Positions 41,707 to 50,058 of a stretch of DNA of 64,000 nt are shown in pieces. The stretch covers positions 124,001-188,000 of the forward strand of contig QFPJ01000003.1 in the NCBI GenBank assembly GCA_003241685.1, in the 5' to 3' direction. The notes beneath the pieces are model-generated. The model saw only the letters and a list, made by a program, of their open reading frames with translations. It did no database searches and was not told where the DNA came from. Source of the stretch: Sphingopyxis macrogoltabida. Lineage in GTDB: Bacteria > Pseudomonadota > Alphaproteobacteria > Sphingomonadales > Sphingomonadaceae. Positions within the stretch are counted from its first letter, which is position 1. Each line of letters opens with the position of its first letter. The position numbers and the translations under genes are program-made.

Positions 41707-42479
41707 GCGCCTCCCGAAATCGTGGCTCCGCCATCGCACACGATGGTCTGGCCGGTGGTGAAAGCCCCCGCCTTGCTGGCAAGGAAGACCGCGGCACCCG
41801 CGATCTCGTGCGGTTCGCCGATGCGCTTCAGCGTCGAAGCGGCGGTCGATCGTTTCAGCGTCTCCGGGTCCTCCCACAGCGCGCGCGCCATGTCGGTGCG
41901 GATCAGGCCGGGCGCGATGCAATTGACGCGCACGCCCCGCGGCCCGAACTCGACCGAAAAATTGCGCGCCATCTGCATGTCGGCGGCCTTGGAAATGCAA
42001 TAGGCGCCGATGATCGGCGATCCCTTGAGCCCGCCGATCGAACTGACGATCGTGATCGACCCTTCGCCGCGTTCCAGCATTTCGGGCGCGACCATCGTTA
42101 TCAGCCAGTGGTTGGACAGGATATTATTGTCCATGATCTTGCGGAACTGGTCGTCGGCGATGCCCAGCCCCGGCCCGTAATAGGGGTTCGACGCGGCGTT
42201 GCAGATCAGCGCCGTGATCTTGCCGAAGGCGCGGCGGGTTTCGTCGACCAGATGCTGCAAATTTTCTTTCGACGAAATGTTCGCGGCGACAGCGATCGCG
42301 GTTCCCGCGCCGAAACGCGCGTTGATCTCGGCCGCCGCGGCGTCGCAGGCATCCTGCTTGCGGCTGGAAATGACGACTTTGGCGCCTTGCTCCGCCATCG
42401 CCTCGGCCGTCGCCTTGCCGATGCCGCGCGACGATCCGGTGATCAGCACGATCTGGCCGGTCATGTCGAACAGGCTCAT
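41703..42479 (-). CDS. short-chain dehydrogenase/reductase
   Basis: It has 258 residues. Cofactor motif TGSSRGIGKATAEAMAEQGA, SSRK after the second strand suggesting NADP preference, NNILSNHWLITMV, and active site SSIGGLKGSPIIGAYCISK. ATG 42479 (MSLFDMTGQ) overlaps the kinase stop by 4 bases. It differs from the neighbouring SDR throughout, so it is not a recent tandem duplicate. It resembles the DHRS4-like branch of SDRs. Confidence 0.9.
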   Translation of the reverse strand: MSLFDMTGQIVLITGSSRGIGKATAEAMAEQGAKVVISSRKQDACDAAAAEINARFGAGTAIAVAANISSKENLQHLVDETRRAFGKITALICNAASNPYYGPGLGIADDQFRKIMDNNILSNHWLITMVAPEMLERGEGSITIVSSIGGLKGSPIIGAYCISKAADMQMARNFSVEFGPRGVRVNCIAPGLIRTDMARALWEDPETLKRSTAASTLKRIGEPHEIAGAAVFLASKAGAFTTGQTIVCDGGATISGGA

Positions 42480-43543
42480 GCGCCGGCTTTCCTTGCAAAG
42501 TGCCACGCCTGCTCGGCGAGCGGCAGGACGCGTTCGGACATGTCCTTCGCATGGCTCGACGACGCGGTGCCATCGATGACGCGCTTCTTGATGCCCTGCA
42601 TGATTCCGGCGAGGCGGAAGAAATTATAGGCGAAGTACCAGTTCATGTCGGGCACGCTGTCGCGGCCGGTCGCCGCGCAATAGCGTTCGACCACCTCCTC
42701 CAGTTCGGGAATGCCGAGGGCGGCGCGGTCGATGTCCATCACGCCCGACCGTCCGCCGTTTTCCGTCACCCACGCCATCGCGACATAGGTGAAATCGGCG
42801 AGCGGATCGCCCAGCGTCGACAATTCCCAGTCGAGCACGGCCAGCACCTCGGGCCGGTCCTTGGCCCAGATCATGTTGTCGATCCGGTAATCGCCGTGCA
42901 CGACGCTGGTGCGCGTCTGTTCGGGCAGGGTCGCGGGCAGCCAGGCGATCAGCCGCTCCATCTCGTCCATCGTCTCGGTTTCGGACAGGCGGTATTGCTT
43001 GGTCCAGCGGTCGACCTGGCGCCCGAAATAATTGCCCGGCTTGCCGAAATCCGAAAGCCCCGCCGCATCGACATCGACGTTGTGCAAAGCCGCGAGCGTG
43101 TCGATCATCGCGAAATAGGTCGCGCGGCGATTGTCCGGCGTCGATCCGGGCATCGATCCGTCCCAGATGGTGTGGCCGTCGACCATGCCCATCACATAGA
43201 ACCAGCTGCCGACGACATCCTCGTCGGTGCACAGCCCATATTGGCGCGCAACCGGAAAGCCCATCCGGTGGAGCCCGGCCTGCACCTTATATTCGCGGTC
43301 GACTGCATGGGCGGACGGCAGCAGCGGGCCGAAGGGCTTGCGCCGTAGCACATAATTGCCGGATGGCGCCGATATCTTGTAGGTCGGGTTCGACTGGCCG
43401 CCCGCGAATTTGCTCTGCGTCAGCGGCCCTTCGAACCCCTCGACATGGGCGTTCATCCACGCCGTCAGCTTCGCTTCGTCGAGGACGTCGGAGCCTTCGG
43501 GCGCGACAGTGCCCGAAAACAGCGTTTGTGCGTCGATGCTCAT
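42476..43543 (-). CDS. ACAD10/11-like aminoglycoside-phosphotransferase-fold kinase
   Basis: It has 355 residues. The fold's ATP-binding lobe contains KFAGGQSNPTYKISAPSGNY and VLRRKPFGPLLPSAHAVDRE; the catalytic loop is VVHGDYRIDNMIW and the metal-binding motif is VLDWELSTLGDPLADF. These stretches resemble the N-terminal kinase domain of mammalian ACAD10/ACAD11, reported to phosphorylate 4-hydroxyacyl-CoA. It overlaps the alcohol dehydrogenase and SDR genes by 4 bases each. A matching ACAD domain is encoded separately at 44806. Confidence 0.88.
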   Translation of the reverse strand: MSIDAQTLFSGTVAPEGSDVLDEAKLTAWMNAHVEGFEGPLTQSKFAGGQSNPTYKISAPSGNYVLRRKPFGPLLPSAHAVDREYKVQAGLHRMGFPVARQYGLCTDEDVVGSWFYVMGMVDGHTIWDGSMPGSTPDNRRATYFAMIDTLAALHNVDVDAAGLSDFGKPGNYFGRQVDRWTKQYRLSETETMDEMERLIAWLPATLPEQTRTSVVHGDYRIDNMIWAKDRPEVLAVLDWELSTLGDPLADFTYVAMAWVTENGGRSGVMDIDRAALGIPELEEVVERYCAATGRDSVPDMNWYFAYNFFRLAGIMQGIKKRVIDGTASSSHAKDMSERVLPLAEQAWHFARKAGA

Positions 43544-44631
43544 TGATCGAACACGATCACCGACCGCGCGGCATCGCCTTTCTTCATCTTGTCGAATCCT
43601 TCGTTGATCTGGTCCAGCGGTATCGTTTCCGCGACGATGCTGTCGAGGTCGAGCAGCCCGCGCAGGTAAAAATCGACGAGGCGCGGGATATCGACGGGGA
43701 AGCGGTTGCCGCCCATGATCGCACCCTGCAATTTCTTGCCCGAGAGCAGGTCCATCGCGCCCAGCCCGACTTTTTCGCTCAGCGGCATCATGCCCAGGAT
43801 GGTCGCGGTGCCGCCGCGGCGCAGCGAGGCGACGGCCAGGCTGGCCGACGCCGGGCGTCCGACCGCCTCGATCGCATGATCGACCCCGCCCTTGGTCAGT
43901 TCGACGATCTGTTTCGCGGCATCGTCGGCCAGCGCGTCGACGACGTCGGTCGCGCCCAGCTTCTTCGCCAGTTCGCGTTTCTCGGGCACCGGGTCGGCGG
44001 CGATGATCCGCCCGGCGCCGGCGATCTTCGCGGCATTGATCGTCGCCAGCCCCACGCCGCCGCAGCCGACGACTGCGACCGTCTCGCCCGGCGTCACCTT
44101 GCACGCGTTAAAGATCGTTCCGGCCCCTGTCGTCACGGCGCAGCCGATGACCGCCGCGCGGTCGAGCGGCATGTCGGGGTTGATCGCGACGCACGCATGT
44201 TCATGGACCAGCATCACTTCGGAAAAGGCGCTGAGGTTCAGCATCTGGCCCACCGGCGATCCGTCGGGGCGGGTGATGCGCGGCGCCGATCCGGCGGGCC
44301 GGCGCGTGTCGCCGCCCATGCACAGCGACATGCGGCCCGTGACGCAATATTCGCAGTGGCCGCAAAAGGCGGACAGGCAGGTGACGACCGCATCGCCCGG
44401 CTTGACGGTGCGGACCTCGCTGCCGACCGCCTCGACGATTCCGGCCGCCTCGTGCCCCGGTATCGCGGGCAGCGGATGCGGATAGGCGCCGTCGATGAAA
44501 TGCAGGTCCGAATGGCACAGGCCGCACGCCGCGGTGCGGATGCGCACCTCGTGCGGGCCGGGCTTGTCGACGACGATGTCTTCGATCGACAGCGGCTTGC
44601 CGGGCTCGATCAGGATTGCGGCTTTGGTCAT
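43540..44631 (-). CDS. zinc-dependent alcohol dehydrogenase (MDR family)
   Basis: It has 363 residues. Catalytic zinc ligands are in ACGLCHSDLHFIDGAYPH and GHEAAG; structural zinc cysteines are in CGHCEYCVTGRMSLC. The NAD-binding motif is VAVVGCGGVGLATINAAKIA. ATG 44631 is preferred over a TTG at 44643. It resembles class III/long-chain alcohol dehydrogenases. It is first in an operon with the kinase and two SDRs, so a hydroxy-lipid or alcohol substrate is likely. Confidence 0.92.
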   Translation of the reverse strand: MTKAAILIEPGKPLSIEDIVVDKPGPHEVRIRTAACGLCHSDLHFIDGAYPHPLPAIPGHEAAGIVEAVGSEVRTVKPGDAVVTCLSAFCGHCEYCVTGRMSLCMGGDTRRPAGSAPRITRPDGSPVGQMLNLSAFSEVMLVHEHACVAINPDMPLDRAAVIGCAVTTGAGTIFNACKVTPGETVAVVGCGGVGLATINAAKIAGAGRIIAADPVPEKRELAKKLGATDVVDALADDAAKQIVELTKGGVDHAIEAVGRPASASLAVASLRRGGTATILGMMPLSEKVGLGAMDLLSGKKLQGAIMGGNRFPVDIPRLVDFYLRGLLDLDSIVAETIPLDQINEGFDKMKKGDAARSVIVFDQ

Positions 44632-44684
44632 TGGGAACGGCAACCTTTCGCATTTTTGCGGGGCGAAACCCGCTTTTCCATTTC

Positions 44685-44781
44685 CGTCTTTGCGAGGCGG
44701 AGCGAAGCAATCGCCAGTTCGGATCGCGGCACAAGGCCGATGGCCGGGGATTGCTTCGTCGCTTCGCTCCTCGCAATGACG
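44685..44781. repeat. dispersed inverted repeat, CGTCATTGCGAGGAGCG family
   Basis: Arms start CGTCTTTGCGAGGCGGAGCG and end with GCTCCTCGCAATGACG, enclosing a GC-rich centre. Same family as 58683-58744. It lies between the ACAD11-like gene and the alcohol dehydrogenase. Confidence 0.85.
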
Positions 44782-44805
44782 ATATTCGGCTTCGATCGAT
44801 GCGCC

Positions 44806-46095
44806 TTAACGCGAAACCCCGACGTCGCCCGACGAGAAGCCGGGATCGGCCGCCTCGCTGTGTTTGGCGAATTCGATGCGGGCGATCGCGCGTTCGTGGA
44901 CTTCGTCGGGACCGTCGGCCAGACGGAGCGTGCGCTGGTGGGCATAGGCCTTGGCCAGCCCGAAATCCTCCGACACGCCCGCGCCGCCATGCGCCTGAAT
45001 CGCATCGTCGATGATCTGCAGCGCCATGTTCGGCGCCTGTACCTTGATCATCGCGATTTCGGCGGCGGCTGTCTTGTTGCCGACCTTGTCCATCATGTCG
45101 GCGGCCTTCAGGCACAGCAGGCGCGTCATTTCAATGTCGATGCGCGCCCGCGCCAGGCGATGCTCCCAAATGCTGTATTCGGCGACCTTCTTGCCAAAGG
45201 CGACGCGCGACTGAAGCCGCTTCGCCATCTTGGCGATCGCTTCCTCGGCCACGCCGATCGTGCGCATGCAATGGTGGATACGGCCCGGGCCAAGGCGGCC
45301 CTGCGCGATCTCGAACCCGCGGCCCTCGCCCAGCAGCATCGCTTCCTCGGCGTTGACGCGCACGTCCTTCAGTTCGATTTCCATATGGCCGTGCGGGGCG
45401 TCGTCATAACCGAAGACGGGCAGGTGGCGCAGGATGTTCACCCCGGGGGCGTTCAGCGGCATCAGCACCATCGACTGCTGCGCGTGGCGCTTGGCGGCGA
45501 AATCGGTCTTGCCCATGACGATCGCCACTTCGCAGCGCGGGTCGCCGGCCCCTGACGACCACCATTTGGTGCCGTTGATGACATAATCGTCGCCATCGCG
45601 TTCGATGCGGGTCTCGATGTTCGTCGCGTCGGACGATGCGACGCGCGGTTCGGTCATCAGAAAGGCGGACCGAATCTCGCCGTTCATCAGCCGGCCGAGA
45701 TATTTGTCCTTCTGTGCGCGCGTCCCGTAACGGTGGAACACCTCCATATTGCCGGTATCGGGCGCCGAGCAGTTGAACACCTCGCTCGCAAAGCCGACGC
45801 GGCCCATTTCCTCGGCGCACAGCGCATATTCGAGGTTGGTCAGGCCCGGGCCTTCGAATTCGAACGTTTCGTCGACATGGTGGTGTGCGGCGCTGCGCGG
45901 CGGCATGAACAGGTTCCAGATGCCGGCATCCTTCGCCTCGGCCTTCAGATCCTCGACGATCTGGATGACTTTCCAGCGGTCTCCCGCCCTGTCCTGCTCG
46001 TCATAGGTCGGCACGGCGGGGCGAACCTTGCGCTCGATGAAGTCGCGCACGCGGTCGCGCCAATAGACCTGCCGGTCGGTCAGATCGAAATCCAT
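44806..46095 (-). CDS. ACAD11-like acyl-CoA dehydrogenase
   Basis: It has 429 residues, starting MDFDLTDRQVYWRDRVRDFI. Segments ASSDATNIETRIERDGDDYV, INGTKWWSSGAGDPRCEVAI and GRLGPGRIHHCMRTIGVAEE, and the C-terminal HGGAGVSEDFGLAKAYAHQR, closely resemble mammalian ACAD10/ACAD11 dehydrogenase domains. It lies 174 bases upstream of the alcohol dehydrogenase/kinase operon, separated by a dispersed repeat. ATG 46095 follows AAAGGA and a TTACG-N4-CGTAA operator. Likely role: reductive/oxidative removal of phosphate from a phosphorylated hydroxyacyl-CoA to give enoyl-CoA. Confidence 0.9.
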   Translation of the reverse strand: MDFDLTDRQVYWRDRVRDFIERKVRPAVPTYDEQDRAGDRWKVIQIVEDLKAEAKDAGIWNLFMPPRSAAHHHVDETFEFEGPGLTNLEYALCAEEMGRVGFASEVFNCSAPDTGNMEVFHRYGTRAQKDKYLGRLMNGEIRSAFLMTEPRVASSDATNIETRIERDGDDYVINGTKWWSSGAGDPRCEVAIVMGKTDFAAKRHAQQSMVLMPLNAPGVNILRHLPVFGYDDAPHGHMEIELKDVRVNAEEAMLLGEGRGFEIAQGRLGPGRIHHCMRTIGVAEEAIAKMAKRLQSRVAFGKKVAEYSIWEHRLARARIDIEMTRLLCLKAADMMDKVGNKTAAAEIAMIKVQAPNMALQIIDDAIQAHGGAGVSEDFGLAKAYAHQRTLRLADGPDEVHERAIARIEFAKHSEAADPGFSSGDVGVSR

Positions 46096-46112
46096 CTCAG
46101 CATCCTTTCCCT

Positions 46113-46126
46113 TTACGTTCGCGTAA
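46113..46126. promoter_or_regulatory. TTACG-N4-CGTAA operator upstream of ACAD11-like gene
   Basis: TTACGTTCGCGTAA is a perfect 5-4-5 inverted repeat 18-31 bases before the start codon. The same form occurs at 48573-48586 and, with one change, at 48609-48622. Size and symmetry suit a TetR- or MerR-family regulator. Confidence 0.6.
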
Positions 46127-46186
46127 GCCCTTGGACCGATTCGATCCTCTTTGCCAAGCCCTGCGCCTATAAAATTACAGCTTCCG

Positions 46187-47644
46187 TTACGGATGCGCAC
46201 CTGTTGCATCGGGTTCGGCCCGCGCCGCATCGTCCAGCATCGCCAATCGGGCTTCGTGATCGGCGCGCGAGATCGGGAACCGGCGCATCACCGCCAGCCC
46301 GATCGCGCCGATCGCCAATATGGCGAGCATATAGCCGAGCGCCAGCTTGCCGAGCACCGCGTCGCCGACGTCGCCCGGCGTCGCATTGGCCGGAAAGGCC
46401 GCAAAGGACAGGATCAATCCGGCGACGAAGATGCCGATGCCGGTGGCGCATTTCTGCATGAAGAAATATCCGGCGAAGAACAGGCCTTCGGACCGCCGGC
46501 CGGTTTCGCTCTGCGACGCCTCGACGACGTCGGCCATCATCGACGAGGACAGGATCATCAGGATGATGGAAAATGTATTGCCGACAAAGACGAAGGCGAA
46601 CATCGCGGCGACGCTGGGTTTGCCGGGCAGGCCGGGAAAGACGCCCATCATCCAGGTGAAATAGAGGCCGCTGTTGATCGTCAGCGCGATGGCGCCCGCC
46701 AGGATCGCCGCGTCGCGCTTGCCCATCCGCGACGCAAGCGGCGCCACCAGCACGAAGGCGGCGATCATCGTCCCGAACAGCATCAGCACATAGGCGACCA
46801 TCTCGCCCTGCGTCAGCTGCCAGAAGAAGCCGAGCAGATAATTGGTCAGCGAAAAGGTGATCCCCTGGTTCACGAATCCGAACAGCGCGGCGCAGGTCAG
46901 CCACAGGAAGGCCCGGTTCGACAGCGTATCGCGCATGTCGCGCAGGATATGGCGAAGGTTCGCCGGGGGCGGGACGTCGTCGACGTTCGACACCGCGATC
47001 CGCCGATGCTGGCCCATCGCCGAAATCACCACCGCGCCGAGCATGATCAGCGCGCCGGTCAGCGCATAGGGGAAATAGCCGCCGGGATCGACCAGCCCCT
47101 TGGGCCCGCCGAAAAACACGCCATAGGCCAGGATCAGGATCACCAGCCCGCCGCCCCAGCCGAACAGGAAGCGATAGCGCATCACGGCGGTGCGCTCGTC
47201 GTAATCGGCGGTCAGTTCGGGGACGATCGCCACCGACGGCACCTCGCACATCGACACCAGCGTGCGCACAACGATCGCGAATCCGATCAGCCAGGCGATC
47301 GTCGCCGCGTCGCTCATCTCGGGCGGGCTCCACAGCAGCATCCACGCAAAGGCGAGCGGCACCGGCGCGGCATAGAGCCAGGGCAGGCGGCGGCCCCATC
47401 GGCTGCGCGTGCGATCGGTCAGTTCGCCGATGACCGGATCGATGAACGCGTCGAAAACCAGCGCGACCATGATCGCGATGCCGACGATGCCGGCATCCAG
47501 CCCGACGACCTGATTGTAGAAGAGCAGAAGAAAGGTCGAAAACCCATTCTCCTTGACGCCATAGGCCAGGCTGCCGAGCCCGTGCATGAATTTCAGCCGG
47601 ACCGGCAATCTGTCCGCGCGCGCCGCGGGGGCGGCGGCGTTCAC
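46187..47644 (-). CDS. MFS transporter, GPH (glycoside-pentoside-hexuronide) family
   Basis: It has 485 residues and about twelve transmembrane helices. GPH features are visible: LKFMHGLGSLAYGVKENGFS near the N-terminus and FDAFIDPVIGELTDRTRSRW followed by GRRLPWL in loop 2-3. GTG 47644 overlaps the SDR stop (GTGA). Family members are cation symporters for sugars, but sphingomonad members near lipid and steroid genes suggest other solutes. The substrate is unknown. Confidence 0.88.
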   Translation of the reverse strand: MNAAAPAARADRLPVRLKFMHGLGSLAYGVKENGFSTFLLLFYNQVVGLDAGIVGIAIMVALVFDAFIDPVIGELTDRTRSRWGRRLPWLYAAPVPLAFAWMLLWSPPEMSDAATIAWLIGFAIVVRTLVSMCEVPSVAIVPELTADYDERTAVMRYRFLFGWGGGLVILILAYGVFFGGPKGLVDPGGYFPYALTGALIMLGAVVISAMGQHRRIAVSNVDDVPPPANLRHILRDMRDTLSNRAFLWLTCAALFGFVNQGITFSLTNYLLGFFWQLTQGEMVAYVLMLFGTMIAAFVLVAPLASRMGKRDAAILAGAIALTINSGLYFTWMMGVFPGLPGKPSVAAMFAFVFVGNTFSIILMILSSSMMADVVEASQSETGRRSEGLFFAGYFFMQKCATGIGIFVAGLILSFAAFPANATPGDVGDAVLGKLALGYMLAILAIGAIGLAVMRRFPISRADHEARLAMLDDAARAEPDATGAHP

Positions 47645-48498
47645 GCGGGCGTCCCGGCGCTTGCGGCCTCCTCCATCGCGGTCAGGGCGTCGAACAGGCC
47701 GGGCGCTTCGGGATCCCAGGCATGGCGCTGGCCGATCGTCAGCCCGCCGTCGACCAGCATGTGGGTGCCGGTCATGAAGGCGGATTCCGCGCTCGCCAGA
47801 TAGGCGACCGCATTGGCGATATCCTCGGGCTCGCCGCCGCGCGCGACCGGCTGGGCCTGGGCGCTCATGCCGGCGATGATCGCCTTCGCCGCCGCCTTGC
47901 TTTCGTCGGGCACGTCCAGCGCCGCGGTGAAGATGTTGGTGTTGATGAAGCCGGGGCAGATCGCGTTCACGCGGATGCCATATCGTGCTAGGTCGGTCGC
48001 GGCGATCTTGCTGAGGTGCAGAACGCCCGCCTTCGCGACCGCATAGGCGATCGGGGAATATCCCGCGCCCAGCGCCGCGACGCTCGCGGTGTTGATGATG
48101 CTGGCGCCGGCCCGGCCCTTCATGTGCGGGGCGGCATAGCGGATGCCCATCGCGACCGATTTCAGCACCAGGTCCATCGTGCGGTCCCACCCTTCGGGGC
48201 TGATCTCGTCGATCGGCGCGCGGTCGCCCGCGGCGGCGGCATTGTTGAAGACGATGTCGATGCCGCCGGCCTTTTGCGCGGCGGCGTTCATCAGCGCCTC
48301 GATGTCGGCGGGCTGCGTCACGTCGCATCGCACGAAATCGATCTTGCCGTTCGAACGTTCGGCCAGCGCGCGTCCGCCCGCCTCGTCGATGTCGGCGGCG
48401 AAGACATGGGCGCCTTCTCCGGCCAGTTTCAGGACGGCGGCTTTGCCGATGCCCGATGCCGCGCCGGTGACCACGGCGACCTTGCCTGCGAATCGCAT
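47641..48498 (-). CDS. short-chain dehydrogenase/reductase
   Basis: It has 285 residues, slightly long for a classical SDR. TGAASGIGKAAVLKLAGEGA cofactor motif with AADIDEAGG indicating NAD, NNAAAAG, active site NTASVAALGAGYSPIAYAVAK, and TGTHMLVDGG at the C-terminus, followed by a 30-residue tail. ATG 48498 follows an AAAGG site. It is co-transcribed with the GPH transporter and divergent from the acyl-CoA dehydrogenase pair. Confidence 0.9.
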   Translation of the reverse strand: MRFAGKVAVVTGAASGIGKAAVLKLAGEGAHVFAADIDEAGGRALAERSNGKIDFVRCDVTQPADIEALMNAAAQKAGGIDIVFNNAAAAGDRAPIDEISPEGWDRTMDLVLKSVAMGIRYAAPHMKGRAGASIINTASVAALGAGYSPIAYAVAKAGVLHLSKIAATDLARYGIRVNAICPGFINTNIFTAALDVPDESKAAAKAIIAGMSAQAQPVARGGEPEDIANAVAYLASAESAFMTGTHMLVDGGLTIGQRHAWDPEAPGLFDALTAMEEAASAGTPA

Positions 48499-48572
48499 AC
48501 CTTTGCTCCCGTTTTCTTTTGCGACCCAGCTTAGGGCTGGGGAAGGCGGCGTCAACGTGCGCCGATTCGACG

Positions 48573-48622
48573 TTACGGCGCCGTAACGGCAGGTTGGCCG
48601 GTCCAAGTTGACGCTTGCGTAA
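48573..48622. promoter_or_regulatory. two TTACG-N4-CGTAA operators in a divergent promoter
   Basis: CGTTACGGCGCCGTAACG (48571-48588) is an 18-base perfect palindrome containing TTACG-GCGC-CGTAA. A second copy, TGACGCTTGCGTAA (48609-48622), has one change in the left arm. Centres are 36 bases apart between the SDR/transporter operon and the acyl-CoA dehydrogenase pair, so one regulator may control both directions. Confidence 0.65.
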
Positions 48623-48670
48623 AGTACGCGAATCCCCCTAATTTGCGAAGCAGAAGAGGAGCCTGTAAAG

Positions 48671-49852
48671 ATGAGCGATCTGGACGCTTTCCGCGCCGAC
48701 ATACGCGTGTGGCTGGAAGCCAATTGTCCCCCCGAAATGCGCGAACCCATCCGCGACGAGGACGATGTCTGCTGGGGCGGGCGCAAATTTCAGTTCAAGA
48801 ACGCGGCGCAGAAGCTGTGGCTCGATCGCTGCGTCGAAAAGGGCTATACCGTGCCCGACTGGCCGAAAGCCTATGGCGGCGCGGGCATGTCGGCGGAAGA
48901 GGCGAAAATCTTTCGGCAGGAAATGAAGCGCCTGGGCGCGCGCTCGCCGCTCGACAGCTTCGGCATCTGGATGCTCGGCCCCGCGCTGCTGAAATTCGGC
49001 ACCGAAGAGCAGAAGGTCCATTATCTGGGTCAGATCGCGCGCGGCGAAATCCGCTGGTGCCAGGGCTATAGCGAGCCGGGGGCGGGCAGCGATCTTGTTT
49101 CGCTCCAGACGTTCGGTGAAGACAAAGGCGATCATTGGGTCGTCAACGGATCGAAGATCTGGACCAGCTATGCCGACAAGGCGGACTGGATCTTCTGCCT
49201 CGTCCGCACCGACAAGGCGAACAAGTATCAGGGCATCACCTTCATGCTCTTCGACATGGAGAGCAAGGGCGTCACGACCAAGCCGATCCTGCTGATCAGC
49301 GGCAATTCGCCCTTCTGCGAAACCTTCTTCGACGATGTCGAGGTGCCGAAGACGCAGTTCGTCGGCGAAATCAACCGCGGCTGGGACGTCGCCAAATATC
49401 TGCTCGGCCACGAACGCGAGATGATCTCGGGCGGCGGCGCGGGCGGCGACATGGTCAGCGTCGGGGCGCTGTTCGCGAAATCGCTGGGCAGGAACGACCA
49501 TGGCGAACTCGACGACCCGATCCTGCGCGCCGAAATGGCGGCATTCGACACCGACGTCTTTGCCTATCGCGCGATGGGCGAGCGTTTCATGGACATGTGG
49601 AAGACCGGCCGCGCCCATCCGGCCAGCTCGAACATGATGAAATATGTCGGGACCGAACTCAACAAGCGCCGCCACGAACTCGTCATGGCGGGCGGCGGCA
49701 GCGACGCGCTCGAATGGGACAGCGAGGAAACCAAGGGCGGCGCGCGCCCGCGCGCGTGGCTCCGGACCAAGGCCAATTCGATCGAAGGCGGCACGAGCGA
49801 AGTCATGCTCAACGTCATCGCCAAGCGCATCCTCGATTTGCCCGGGGCGTAA
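48671..49852 (+). CDS. acyl-CoA dehydrogenase, probable catalytic subunit of a pair
   Basis: It has 393 residues: N-terminus DAFRADIRVWLEANCPPEMR, flavin region GYSEPGAGSDLVSLQTFGED, and NGSKIWTSYADKADWIFCLV. The C-terminal TKANSIEGGTSEVMLNVIAK carries the Glu in the catalytic-base position. It resembles the larger subunits of heteromeric FadE enzymes that act on steroid side chains and other bulky acyl-CoA. ATG 48671 follows GAGGAG. It pairs with the gene at 50059. Confidence 0.9.
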   Translation: MSDLDAFRADIRVWLEANCPPEMREPIRDEDDVCWGGRKFQFKNAAQKLWLDRCVEKGYTVPDWPKAYGGAGMSAEEAKIFRQEMKRLGARSPLDSFGIWMLGPALLKFGTEEQKVHYLGQIARGEIRWCQGYSEPGAGSDLVSLQTFGEDKGDHWVVNGSKIWTSYADKADWIFCLVRTDKANKYQGITFMLFDMESKGVTTKPILLISGNSPFCETFFDDVEVPKTQFVGEINRGWDVAKYLLGHEREMISGGGAGGDMVSVGALFAKSLGRNDHGELDDPILRAEMAAFDTDVFAYRAMGERFMDMWKTGRAHPASSNMMKYVGTELNKRRHELVMAGGGSDALEWDSEETKGGARPRAWLRTKANSIEGGTSEVMLNVIAKRILDLPGA

Positions 49853-49860
49853 GAACAAGC

Positions 49861-50045
49861 CCTCTCCTTCAGGGGAGGGCAGCGAGACTTGCCAGCTTGC
49901 TGGCCTAGGCGCAGCGGGTGGGGGCCATCGGTCTTACGCTACGCTGCGAGCGCCCACCGGCGTTGGGTGGATCAGCCCCCGGCTGATCCAGGTCATGCCG
50001 GGGGCATGACCGACCCAACACCCCCCTTCCCTGAAGGGGAGGGGC
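49861..50045. repeat. dispersed repeat between the acyl-CoA dehydrogenase genes, copy A
   Basis: Starts CCTCTCCTTCAGGGGAGGGC and ends with CCTGAAGGGGAGGGGC, so the ends are inverted. The interior shares AGCGAGACTTG, CGCAGCGGGTGGGGGCC and CTTACGCTACGC with copy B at 51188-51310. Copy A carries an additional inner hairpin with GGATCAGCC/GGCTGATCC. No coding potential is seen in it. Confidence 0.85.
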
Positions 50046-50058
50046 TAAGGAGACAGAC

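Noticed and set aside
48608..48644. TTGACG...TAATTT as a sigma-70 promoter for the acyl-CoA dehydrogenase gene
   Set aside because: The spacer would be 25 bases, too long even for MerR-type promoters; TTGACG is better explained as part of the operator.
49861..50045. Intergenic element as a small gene or regulatory RNA
   Set aside because: It shares its ends and interior with 51188-51310 and has no consistent reading frame; a dispersed repeat explains it.
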